Shown here: piece by piece, positions 44,891 to 55,369 of the stretch
Position numbering within the stretch: position 1 is the stretch's first letter
Layout: the number at the start of each line of letters is the position of its first letter
DNA from: Mercenaria mercenaria
Lineage: Eukaryota; Mollusca; Bivalvia; Venerida; Veneridae
Assembly: GCF_021730395.1 (NCBI RefSeq)
Contig: NC_069362.1
Coordinates: 66,667,501 to 66,731,500, forward strand
Direction of reading: 5' to 3'
Length of the DNA stretch: 64,000 bases
Made by a program: the position numbers and the translations under genes
Notes under the pieces: model-generated
What the model was told of the DNA's origin: nothing
Database searches by the model: none
What the model saw: only the letters and a program-made list of their open reading frames with translations

Positions 44891-45506
44891 TCAAGATCAC
44901 CACGATCCGATCCCACGAGCCCCCACACTCACCACGCTTCTCTCAAATCGTGAACATCGTGGCTAAGTGTAAACGCAGCATAACACTTTAGAGGCCACAT
45001 TTATGATTGTATCTTCATGAAATTTAGTCAGAATGTTAAACTTGATAATCTTTAGGTCAAGTTATAATCAGGGTCATGTTGGGTCAAAAACTAGGTCACC
45101 AGGTCAAATCAAAGGAAAAACTAGTTAACACTTTAGAGGCCACATTTATGACCATATCTTAATGAAACTTGGTCAGAATGTTAATCTTGATGATCTTTAG
45201 GTCAAAAGGTCAGGTGAGCGATACAGGGCCTTCATGGCCCTCTTGTTGAAAAAAGGAAGAGTTATTGTCATCACTTGATCAGCGTTGGTGTTGCCTGGTT
45301 AAGTTTTATGTTTATGTCAGCTTTTCTCCTAAACTATCAAAGTTTAAATATTGCTTTAAAACTTGCAACACTTGTTCACCATCAATAGCTGACTCTGTAT
45401 ACAGCAAGAAATATAACTCCATCCTGCTTTTTGCAAGAATTATGGCCCCTTTTGGACTTAGAAAATATGGTATGTAGTTTTATGTTTAGGTCAGCTCTTC
45501 TTCTTA

Positions 45507-48190
45507 ATTATGTCTCCCACCAAACAGTGGTGTGGGAGACATATTGATTTACCCCAGTCTGTGTGTGTGTCTGTCACAAAGCTTGTTCGCACTCAAACAT
45601 TTCTCATCCGATTTTCACCAAACTTAAACAAGTTGTGTTTGACTGTAAGACCTCAGCCAAGTTCGATAACTAGCCAAATCGGTCCAGGCATCTTGGAGTT
45701 ATGGCCCTTGAATTACCAAAAATCAGCCTTTTTACTCTTGTCCACATTCTAATTCGAACATTGCTCATCCGATCTTCACCAAACTTGAACAAAATGTGTT
45801 TGACCATAAGACCTCGGCCAAGTTTGATAACTAGCGAAATCGGTCCAGGCGTTTTGGAATCATGGCCCTTGAATTATCGAAAAATCGGCCTTTTTACTCT
45901 TGTCCGCACTCTAAGTCAAACATTTCTCATCTGATATTCACCAAACTTTAACAAAATGTGTTTGACCATAAGACCTCAGCCAAGTTTGATAACTAGCCAA
46001 ATCGGTCCAGGCAGTTTGGAGTTACGGCCCTTGAATTACCGAAAAATTCGCCTTTTTACTCTTGTCCGCTCTCTAAGTCAAACATTTCTCATCCGATCTT
46101 CACCAAACTTGAACAAAATGTGTTTTGCCATAAGACCCCTTACAGAAGCAAGCCTCTGTGGCGTACATGCTGCGTATTTGCTGTGTATATGCTGCGAACA
46201 CAGTAGTACGCCAGAGGAGTACATTTTACATACACCGCATGCTGTGTACATGCCGCGTACTATTTCGACGAGTACACAGCATGTACGCAGGAGGTCACTA
46301 GTACACTTCAAGTACGCAGCACAGACTCTGAAAATTTAATGAGTACACTGCATGTACGCAGGAGGGACTTGTACAAGAAAATAGTACACTGCATGTACAC
46401 TGCAGATACTTTGAAATTTGTGCAGTACACTTCATATACGCGGAAAAGACTTGTACAATTTCTTTTGGCATTTATACTTAGTCTTTTTTTATAAGTTAAA
46501 GTCTGAAGTAAACTTCATATACGCGGGAGGGACTTGTTAATTTTCTTTTGGTGTTTATACTTTGAATTTTTTTAGGTAAAAGTCTGAAGTATACTCTTCA
46601 TGCAGGAAGGATTTGTACATTTTTTTTTCTTGGAAGCAAGAACTTGATTTCCGAGTAACTTTTATCTTAATAGCATAGAGTAGTTCAGATTACCGGTATT
46701 CTGAACAATGAAAATTTGCCAAACTATTTGCAATGTTCATTTGTGAAGCTTACATCTTGGTGATTTCTGAGCTGCACCTTGCATGCAGTGTAAAAATATA
46801 TTCTTTTTCATTTCGAATTAATCCTGGAGCTTTCTAGCTTGGATAATTGAAAAGCCTTATTTGAACTTCGTTGCATTACATTTTGTAATACATGAAATAA
46901 TTACCAAGATAATGCCTCAACAGCGCCCGAATGAGAAGAATTAATAGCTCTCACTGTTATTTGAATACTCTTAAGCAAAACACCATTCTATCATTTTTAT
47001 AAAGGCTTTAATGCTCATTATGTTAACTCATTAAGGCCTCACCAAATTAAAAAGTTGTTCATCGGATTTGCCGCTTGTATATTTCCATAACGTTTTTGGC
47101 TAATTGCGCTCGCCCCATTGGAAAAAATCAATCCAAAATTTTTTGGTGCGCTACTTTTTACGGACGTAAATGTGTATAAATGCTTATATAATTCCAGTCC
47201 TAGATTGTTCTCAGATGGATTTTAATCAGAATAAATACATACTACGCACACATTGTCTATAATAAATCACAACACTTATATTTAGTTGCATTAAAGTGGT
47301 TTCCCCTTGATGCAGTTACGCCATTTTCTTCAAATGTTTACCAAATTACATGCTACAAAAATTGATTTATTTCATTGAAAAGTGGATGAAGAAAAGCATA
47401 CTAATTTATTTGATAACATCAATCTACATTATTTTGGTAAGGGTAAATACTTATTGATGCATGTCACTTATTTTTCTGTATCTGTCCAAATGATCAGCAT
47501 TTGCATACGAAAGTTGGTGGGGTAAGGAATTTACATTATCACAGCAGTTTCGCCACAAGAGTACACAGCATGTATGCAGCAGGAGTACACAGCATGTACG
47601 CCGCAGGACTCTGGCCAGGAGTACACCACATGTACGCCGCAGGAGTACGCAGCATGTACGCCGCAAGAGTACACAGCATGTACACCGCAGGGGTAGTACA
47701 CCGCAGGCTCATTTGCATGTGAAAAGTGTATGTGCCGCGTACGTGCTGTGTACTATTTCTCGCATACTAAATTCCTCCAGCGTACATCCTGTGTACTATG
47801 TAGTCCACAGCATGTACCCAGCAAGTAGTACGCGGCAGAGCTCATTTGCATGTCAAAAGCGTACTACAAACGTACTATCGGTGTATGTGCGGTGTATATC
47901 CTGCGTACTATTTAAAGCCCTTGATTTTAGTACACATCATGTACGCATCATATACACTGTATGTACACAGCAAAAGTACGCAGCAGGCCTTTTTCTTCTG
48001 TAAGGGACCTTAGCCAAGTTTGATAACTAGCCTAGGCACTTTTGATTTATGGCCCTTGAATTACTGATTGGATCCACTCGCCCAGACCGTCTAATTGGAT
48101 CCACTCGTCTAAACCATCTAGAGAAACTAGACATGTTTCATAGGGGCAGTTGTGGGAGACATGCGCTTTTCTCAAAAGCATCTCTAGTTG
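45507..48190 (+). mobile_element. Tandem-repeat island, family 6, inserted in family 1
   Basis: Opens with the hairpin GTCTCCCACC-AAACAGT-GGTGTGGGAGAC and has several copies of a unit of about 145 bp (AAGACCTCAGCCAAGTTTGA, ATCGGTCCAGGC). Ends with GTGGGAGACATGCGC and CTCTAGTTG. Open frames of about 80-127 codons across it come from the repeat. Confidence 0.6.
46138..48005. mobile_element. 1.87-kb element with 4-bp target duplication and GTACRCAGC repeats
   Basis: Ends CCTTACAGAAG / CTTCTGTAAGG with GACC duplicated at 46134-46137 and 48006-48009; the empty site is given by neighbouring family 6 units (ATAAGACCTCAGCC). Both subterminal regions are full of copies of GTACACAGCATGTACGC and its complement, several dozen in all. 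No transposase is recognised, and the middle (about 46600-47450) is ordinary AT-rich sequence. Confidence 0.7.
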
Positions 48191-48402
48191 TCAAAGCTAT
48201 TGCTTTAAAACTTGCAACACTTGTTCACCATCAATGGCTGTCTCTGTACAGCAATTAATATAACTCCATCCTGCTTTTTGCAAGAATTATGGCCCCTTTT
48301 GGACTTATATCTAAAATACACACAGGTAGGACAATACTTCTATTATACTGGGACAAAAAAATCAGACGAGCGTCTGCACCCGCAAGGCAGTGCTCTTGTT
48401 TA

Positions 48403-48861
48403 TTGACTCTATAATAATATACTTTTAAAGAGAATTCCTATAGTTTTTTTCCTTTCATAGAATTTTTCTAAATTCACATATATGATAGGAAAATTTGTGC
48501 TGAAAACACATTAAAGCTAATAAAATGGTATCATAGCATCATTCGACTTACTCAAAATTTTCATGTTTTCTCCTCACCTCCCCGCCACCCCTACTTTATA
48601 ATATAAAAATATTGACAATAACAAGCAGTCACCTTTCATCAAGCATACGTCTCTTTAAAGCTTCAACTAGGAATGGCACGGATTGACATACCCTGAACTT
48701 CAAACTTTGCAGTCAAGTCCCTTCAGAAGTTATCACTGAGATCAGTTGCAGACATCTTCCACTTACTTGTGTTTTTTTGAATTGTAAAGTGAACATACAC
48801 GGTCAAATGATTCATTTCTAATCATACTAAAACCTACCTGGCAGATCTAGTTTTTTGTTGA
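48403..48861. other. No feature recognised
   Basis: AT-rich sequence between the family 1 island and the 44-bp minisatellite; no repeat ends, no gene-like frame. Confidence 0.6.
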
Positions 48862-51576
48862 TGTCCTTGGTCAGAGCAGCTGAAAGTTTCTCAGGATGTA
48901 GCTGTGGTCCTTGTCCAGAGCAGCTGGAAGTTTCTCAGGATGTAGCTGAGGTCCTTAGGTCAGAGCAGCTGGAAGTTTCTCAGGATGAAGCTGTGGTCCT
49001 TGTCCAGAGCAGCTGGAAGTTTCTCAGGATGTAGCTGAGGTCCTTGGCCAGAGCAGCTGGAAGTTTCTCAGGATGTAGCTGAGGTCCTTGGTCTGAGCAG
49101 CTGGAAATTTTTCAGGATGTAGCTGAGGTTCTAGTTTCTCAGGATGTAGCTGATGTCCTTTGTCAGAGCAGATGGAAGTTTCTCAGGATGTAGCTGAGGT
49201 CCTTGGTCTGAGCAGCTGGAAGTTTCTCAGGATGTAGCTGAGGTTCTAGTTTCTCAGGATGTAGCTGAGGTCCTTGGTCTGAGCAGCTGGAAATTTCTCT
49301 AGTTGTAGCTGAGGTTCTAGTTTCTCAGGATGTAGCTGAGGTCCTTGGCCAGAGCTGCTGGAAGTTTCTCAGGATGTAGCTGAGGTCCTTGGCCAAAGCA
49401 GCTGGAAATTTCTCAGGATGTAGCTGAGGTTCTAGTTTCTCAGGATGTAGCTGAGGTCCTTGGCCAGAGCGGCTGGAAGTTTCTCAGGATGTAGCTGAGG
49501 TCCCTGGCCAAAGCAGCTGGAAATTTCTCAGGATGTAGCTGAGGTTCTAGTTTCTCAGGATGTAGCTGAGGTCCTTGGTCTGAGCAGCTGGAAGTTTCTC
49601 AGGATGTAGCTGAGGTCCTTGGCCAGAGCAGCTGGAAGTTTCTCAGGATGTAGCTGTGGTCCTGGAAGTTTCTCAGGATGTAGCTGAGGTCCTTGCCAGA
49701 GCAACTGGAAGTTTCTCAGGATGTAGCTGAGGTCCTTGGCCAGAGCAGCTGGAAGTTTCTCAGGATGTAGCTGAGGTCCTTGGCCAGAGCAGCTGAAAGT
49801 TTCTCAGGATGTAGCTGAGGTCCTTGGCCAGAGCAGCTGGAAGTTTCTCAGGATGTAGGTGAGGTCCTTGGCCAGAGCGGCTGGAAGTTTCTCAGGATTT
49901 AGCTGAGGTCCTTGGCCAGAGCAACTGGAAGTTTCTCAGGATGTAGCTGTGGTTCTTGGTCAGAGCAGCTGAAAGTTTCTCAGGATGCTGATGTCCTTTG
50001 TCAGAGCAGATGGAAGTTTCTCAGGATGTGCCTGAGGTCCTTGGTCAGAGCAGCTGGAAGTTTCTCAGGATTTAGCTGAGGTCCTTGGCCAGAGCAACTG
50101 GAAGTTTCTCAGGATGTAGCTGAGGTCCTTGGCCAGAGCAGCTGGAAGTTTCTCAGGATGTAGCTGAGGTCCTTGGCCAGAGCAGCTGAAAGTTTCTCAG
50201 GATGTAGCTGAGGTCCTAGTTTTCTCAGGATGTAGCTGAGGTCCTAGTTTGGAAGTTTCTCAGGATGTAGCTGAGGTTCTAGTTTTCTCAGGATTTAGCT
50301 GAGGTCCTTGGCCAGAGCAGCTGGAAGTTTCTCAGGATGTAGCTGAGGTCCTTGGTCTAAGTAGCTGCAAGTTTCTCAGGATGAGCTGAGGTCCTTGGCC
50401 AGAGCAACTGGAAGTTTCTCAGGATGTAGCTGAGGTCCTTGGCCAGAGCAGCTGGAAGTTTCTCAGGATGTAGCTGAGGTCCTTGGCCAGAGCAACTGGG
50501 AGTTTCTCAGGATGTAGCTGAGGTCCTTGGCCAGAGCAGCTAGAAGTTTGTCAGGATGTAGCTGAGGTCCATGGCCAGAGCAGCTGGAAGTTTCTCAGGA
50601 TGTAGGTGAGGTCCTTGGCCAGAGCAACTGGTAGTTTCTCAGGATGTAGCTGAGGTCCTTGGCCAGAGCAGCTGAAAGTTTCTCAGGATGTAGCTGAGGT
50701 CCTAGTTTTCTCAGGATGTAGCTGAGGTCCTAGTTTGGAAGTTTCTCAGGATGTAGCTGAGGTTCTAGTTTTCTCAGGATTTAGCTGAGGTCCTTGGCCA
50801 GAGCAGCTGGAAGTTTCTCAGGATGTAGCTGAGGTCCTTGGTCTAAGTAGCTGCAAGTTTCTCAGGATGAGCTGAGTCCTTGGCCAGAGCAACTGGGAGT
50901 TTCTCAGGATGTAGCTGAGGTCCTTGGCCAGAGCAGCTGGAAGTTTCTCAGGATGTAGCTGAGGTCCTTGGTCTAAGTAGCTGCAAGTTTCTCAGGATGA
51001 GCTGAGGTCCTTGGCCAGAGCAACTGGGAGTTTCTCAGGATGTAGCTGAGGTCCTTGGCCAGAGCAGCTGGAAGTTTCTCAGGATGTAGCTGAGGTCCTT
51101 GGCCAGAGCAACTGGGAGTTTCTCAGGATGTAGCTGAGGTCCTTGGCCAGAGCAGCTAGAAGTTTGTCAGGATGTAGCTGAGGTCCATGGCCAGAGCAGC
51201 TGGAAGTTTCTCAGGATGTAGGTGAGGTCCTTGGCCAGAGCAACTGGTAGTTTCTCAGGATGTAGCTGAGGTCCTTGGCCAGAGCAGCTGAAAGTTTCTC
51301 AGGATGTAGCTGAGGTCCTAGTTTTCTCAGGATGTAGCTGAGGTCCTAGTTTGGAAGTTTCTCATGATGTAGCTGAGGTTCTAGTTTTCTCAGGATTTAG
51401 CTGAGGTCCTTGGCCAGAGCAGCTGGAAGTTTCTCAGGATGTAGCTGAGGTCCTTGGTCTGAGCAGCTGGAAGTTTCTCAGGATGAGCTGAGGTACTTGG
51501 CCAGAGCAGCTGGAAGTTTCTCAGGATGTAGCTGAAGTCCTTGGCCAGTGCAACTGGAAGTTTCTCAGGATGTAGC
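48862..51576. repeat. 44-bp minisatellite array, about 2.7 kb
   Basis: About 60 copies of a 44-bp unit containing TGGAAGTTTCTCAGGATGTA and GCTGAGGTCCTTGGCCAGAG, mixed with shorter 27-30 bp units (GAGGTTCTAGTTTCTCAG). Higher-order blocks recur: a group with GTCCTAGTTTTCTCAGG stands near 50213, 50699 and 51315, 486 and 616 bp apart, so parts of the array were copied as multi-unit blocks. 44 is not a multiple of three, so it does not code. Confidence 0.95.
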
Positions 51577-51890
51577 ATTCTCAACAGCAGTCACTACAGC
51601 TGGAGTTCAAGATGTTGAGACAAACACTTCTGCCAGATAAAACAAAAACTGTTCCATATATGTCAAAGTTAGGGCCCAGACAATATCTAAAGTGACCTTT
51701 GACCTCCAAGTGTGACGATCTGTAAGATAGGGGTCCTGGGTTTGCGTATGACACTTCGTTTCATTAAGTCAAACATTTTTACCAAATAAAAAAAAGGCTG
51801 AATTTATTGTCCAAACAAGATTTGACATGTCTTTTACCCCCAAGAAAAGTTTATACTAAATTATGTTAGGTCGATTGTAAACTAAGTTCT
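51577..51890. other. Flank with one tandem-repeat unit fragment
   Basis: GACCTTTGACCTCCAAGTGTGA and GGGTCCTGGGTTTGCG near 51700 match the 157-bp units at 57890-58560. No gene. Confidence 0.5.
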
Positions 51891-51927
51891 ACAACCACGG
51901 TGGCGATACCCTGGGTATGCAGGGGTG

Positions 51928-51939
51928 CAAAATGGCGGC
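51928..51939 (+). promoter_or_regulatory. YY1-type motif in left arm
   Basis: CAAAATGGCGGC matches the YY1 consensus AANATGGCGGC. The inverted copy in the right arm is at 54725-54736. In each arm an ATG in the motif opens MAAESLDSG followed by GTAAC (left arm) or GTAAC-like sequence. Confidence 0.5.
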
Positions 51940-54011
51940 GGAATCTCTCGATTCGGGTAACATTTTTCATTATTACTGTCTTTATACTTAACCAATTTTA
52001 ACGAAATAAAGACGAGTGCCCGCTCATAAGAATACTACACCCTCGGCTATAAAGCTTGGGCTCCTGAGTTTCGTAGTTTTTGTGAAAAGTGCAACGGCGC
52101 ATTCTTAAGGAAAAAATGCAACCGCTATGTAGGGGGGTATTTTTATGAAAATGACTAAACCAGCTATCCCCGTGTGTTTCAAGAGACGGCTTGTAGGGCG
52201 GAACCGGGCTTGACATGTTCCAAAGCTGTTGTAGAACTTTAGCAAGTGAAATCGCCAGTTTTCGGCAATTCCGTGGGATTGAAAGGAAATGCTATGTGGG
52301 GGAGGTGTTTTCATAAAGTTATGTAGGGGAGCTTTTGACATGTGGGGGTGACTTAACTGGCTGCTAGGCTGCTAGAAACTTGATCACAATACTGCTATGG
52401 CCTTTGGGGAGTGCATTTTCATACGACACCTAGATATAAAGCTATAGGTGTCATAAGGGGCTGGATCTATTATACTAAATTTGGCCATAACTTGTTCTTA
52501 ATAAGTACTTGATCGATTTGGCTAATAATCAAATAACAACATTGTTGACAAGACGTTCAATTATATTCTTTATTATTTGACCATTTTATAACCATGCAAC
52601 CCCGAGTTTTACGTGCAAAATAATTTGATTTTGAACGATCGGGCAGTTTGTCACTACCCACGGTATTATACGACAAAGATTGTCTTCATTTAACGGAGAA
52701 AATGCTTCACGACCTCGTTTACCACCGGTGCAAATGTCATGTGAGAATAGTAAAATTTAATTTGAAATACAAATGCTGTTTCAATAAGACTAACCCCGAC
52801 GTGTGTTACTAAAAGTATATTATATCTGTTGGATTTTTTTGCGAATTTTGCGACGGGGTTTATATCAGTTGATCGGCTGCATCTCCACAAGTAGGAACAG
52901 CGATGGTTACATTCATAAAAACTCTTTCAAAGAAATTGAGAAAAAATATTAAAGGTGGAATTAGAAGTTGTATTGTACTGAAGTATAGGCATGACAGTTG
53001 AAACTTAAAATATTCTATGGTTCTAAGTGGTAAAGCAGTTGTCTAAATAACGATTTTTAACATTTTCGATATCACTATCTTCCTCCTTATTTTTAAAAGA
53101 AACTGCACGTAAAACATAATATTTTTGAATAGAACCTTTCACTTCTTTTTTTTTTCAGTTGCAAGAACCGTGTTTGCCCGTATAAATTTACTGCTAGTAC
53201 ACGGGAAATAATTCGGCGTTCGAACAATATTTTGATGGGTCAAACTTTTTCACATACACAGGCGAAATTTCTGTCCGGAACAATATACAACAATTCGGTT
53301 TGAAATATCATGCTACGAGTTTGACTTTCACTATATATATTTCTGTTTACGTTGTAATTAATAAATACACTAACACGTTCTTTTTCATTTTTTGCCAAAT
53401 TTAAAACGGTTACCGTAATCAGAAAATTAGATAAGGAAACATTGCTGCCACAAGAAAATAAAATATTTGGTAGGTGGGGCATGGAGTACGCTAACTGACT
53501 ATAAGTATATGAGAAAACTAAGAAAAACTAGATGTGTTTTAGAAGCCATTGCCCTCGTTGAAATATGAAGCTGGAAAAAGAGCTAAGTGCTTGACGTATA
53601 AATATGCCAAAACGAAGACCAAGGTCAAATGTTTATTTACAAATGTAATGGGCAAAGATACGAAAAAGTAATGGTAAAAGTGTTTGGCCTCGAATAAGTT
53701 ATCTTGAATACCGAGTTCATATTTTTAAGCGGGAAGAAGCATGTGTGAGTTTCAAATATATATATATATATAAAGAAATGAATCATTCATTAGCATTAAT
53801 TTGATAAATAGGAAAATTGCCAAGTGTCTTACCGTGAAAAAGTTATCTTGAAGGTCATGGTAACATGTCTGTATATCAATGTAAAGGTAATATGACATTG
53901 ATATGTAAAGGTAATATGACAAAGAGTAAAGTATGTGAGTTTCAAAGACATCAATTAAGATATGAATTATTGATATGATATGTTTATGTTTCGTGACAGA
54001 GACACACACAC

Positions 54012-54015
<4 letters not shown>

Positions 54016-54050
<35 letters not shown>
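54016..54050. repeat. GA microsatellite
   Basis: About 17 GA dinucleotides after a short CA run, in the middle of the 51896-54768 element. A short TA run lies at 53757-53771. Confidence 0.95.
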
Positions 54051-54052
<2 letters not shown>

Positions 54053-54773
54053 AACAAAGATATTGCCCCCGATTTATCAAAATACAAGTACGAATCTGAG
54101 CGGACGGAGTTGACAATCTGTTCTAGAGACATGTACCCAAATGTGTCCGTAGAATAAGGCATTTATATGTTTACTTCACACCGACCTTCAAAATGAAAAA
54201 TTCTTGAAAAGGCTTTTTTTCTACTGAGATAATTTCTATCCATATTATATATACTTTATATATCAAATGATCATATCACCGCGTGCCTCTAGCAGCCTAG
54301 CAGCCAGTTAAGTCACCCCCACATGTCAAAAGCTCCCCCACTTAACATAATGAAAACACCTCCCCCACATAGCATTTCCTTTCAATCCCACGGAATTGCC
54401 GAAAACTGTTGATTTCACTTGCTAAAGTTCTACAACAGCTTTGGAACATTTCAAGCCCGGTTCCGCCCTACAAGCCGTCTTTCGAAACACAGGGGGATAG
54501 CTGGTTTAGTCTTTTTCATAAAAATACCCCCCTACATAGCAGTTGCATTTTTTCCTTAAGAATGCGCCGTTGCATTTTTCACAAAAACTACGAAATTCAG
54601 GAGCCCAAGCTTTATAGCCGAGGGTGTAGTATTCTTATGAGCGGGCACTCGTCTTTATTTCGTTAAAATTGGTTAAGTATTCAGACAGTAATAATGAAAA
54701 ATGTTACCTGAATCGAGAGATTCCGCCGCCATTTTGCACCCCTGCATACCCAGGGTATCGCCACCGTGACAAC

Positions 54774-54964
54774 TGTTCACCTCATTCCTGATGAAATCTA
54801 TCGCCACGAGGGTATGGCAGAAGAGACGCCAGTTTCCCTGAGCATCAAGCAAGGGAGCTACTGGTACCATTTTTCACGTCCTTGATATGACGTGGCTGGG
54901 GATTGAACCCACGACCTCCGGCACTCGAAGCAGATGCTTTACCACTAGACTATCAAGGCGATCT
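54774..54964 (-). mobile_element. tRNA-derived SINE, family 2, best preserved copy
   Basis: On the minus strand: TGATAGTCTAGTGGTAAAGC (A box), CTTCGAGTGCCGGAGG, GTGGGTTCAATCCCC (B box), then GTCATATCAAGGACGTG and a body reaching GGAATGAGGTGAAC. The head keeps a tRNA shape. The far end abuts the target duplication of the 51896-54768 element, so that element landed in or beside the SINE. Confidence 0.65.
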
Positions 54965-55035
54965 AAGAGCGACCTTGACTTTCCAGATAGGGACCTGGAA
55001 TTAGAGCGCGACACTATCTCTTTGTGGTAAACATT

Positions 55036-55105
55036 TATGAAATATGTAAATGATTGATCTCTGCATGTCGAAACTATTGTCCGGGCAAAATCGGCCATAC
55101 ACACA
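55036..55105. repeat. 70-bp direct repeat, copy 1
   Basis: Contains ATTGATCTCTGCATGTCGAA and TTGTCCGGGCAAAATCGGCC; a near-identical copy stands at 55297. A CA run follows. Confidence 0.8.
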
Positions 55106-55296
55106 CACACCGAACTATCATTTTAGTGACTATGCCGGGCTCGCCGCAAGTGGGCTTGCCAAAAAATAAAGATGGGAGCTGCAAATACAGAATGTACCTT
55201 TATGGACCTCACTGCATTCATTACCGATTAAAGGTATTTGCTAGAAAATACTAGTTTTTGTCAACTGGGATTCACCAGCTAACTCCCCTACGTCTA

Positions 55297-55366
55297 ATAT
55301 GTAAATGATTGATCTCTGCATGTCGAAACTATTGTCCGGGCAAAATCGGCCCTATACGCACACAAT
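55297..55366. repeat. 70-bp direct repeat, copy 2
   Basis: Same sequence as 55036-55105 with very few changes, 261 bp downstream. The pair could be the ends of a small element or a recent segmental duplication. Confidence 0.8.
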
Positions 55367-55369
55367 CTT

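Larger units (their letters stand above)
43907..44980 (+). mobile_element. Harbinger-related DNA transposon remnant in island 4
   Basis: Ends TGCTGCGTTTACACTTAGCC and its reverse complement, about 30 bp. By comparison with neighbouring units of the island the empty site was GTTTAACAC, so TA is duplicated. Subterminal regions are packed with CACGATT / ACGTTCT-like repeats, probable transposase sites. The middle encodes a broken Harbinger-type protein. Classic Harbinger elements duplicate three bases (TWA), so the 2-bp TA duplication points to a relative such as the ISL2EU type. Confidence 0.7.
43400..45247 (+). mobile_element. Tandem-repeat island 4, family 3-like, with insertions
   Basis: Begins TTTTTTTAGCTCATCTG and ends with the hairpin AGGGCCTTCATGGCCCT followed by CTTGTTG. 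The core of about 145-bp units (TTAATGAAACTTGGTCA) is related to the island at 13244. It is interrupted by a SINE tail at 43566 and a DNA transposon at 43907. Confidence 0.65.
45248..48402 (+). mobile_element. Tandem-repeat island, family 1, interrupted
   Basis: The left part (45248-45506) and right part (48191-48402) carry the same unit as the island at 4986 (TCAAAGCTATTGCTTTAAAA) and the same end, with hairpin GCACCCGCAAGGCAGTGC then TCTTGTTTA. The beginning is truncated against island 4. The middle is a nested insertion. Confidence 0.65.
51896..54768. mobile_element. 2.87-kb element with 480-bp inverted arms, CAC..GTG ends and 5-bp target duplication
   Basis: Arms 51896-52376 and 54289-54768 are inverted copies, over 90% alike by eye. 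They begin CACGGTGGCGATACCC, and ACAAC is duplicated at 51891-51895 and 54769-54773. A CAC-start inverted repeat with a 5-bp duplication is the pattern of Transib and RAG-like (ProtoRAG) transposons, whose ends resemble the CACAGTG heptamer of V(D)J signals; here the heptamer is CACGGTG. The 1.9-kb middle is AT-rich and has no recognised transposase, so it is non-autonomous. Arms this long are unusual for Transib; other superfamilies remain possible. Confidence 0.7.

Noticed and set aside
45510-46339. Chain of open frames up to 127 codons
   Set aside because: Frames of a tandem-repeat island, the last running into an inserted transposon; no domain is recognisable.
48862-51576. CRISPR-like array
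   Set aside because: Units are contiguous with no unique spacers, and the context is an animal genome; it is a minisatellite.
51998-52216. Frame conserved in both arms of the 51896-54768 element (second copy at 54409-54666)
   Set aside because: The likeness follows from the arms being inverted copies. Several of the differences between the two change residues, which does not suggest selection on a protein.
53752-54162. 136-codon minus-strand frame rich in Leu-Ser
   Set aside because: Driven by the GA and TA microsatellites; AT-rich and without any known motif.
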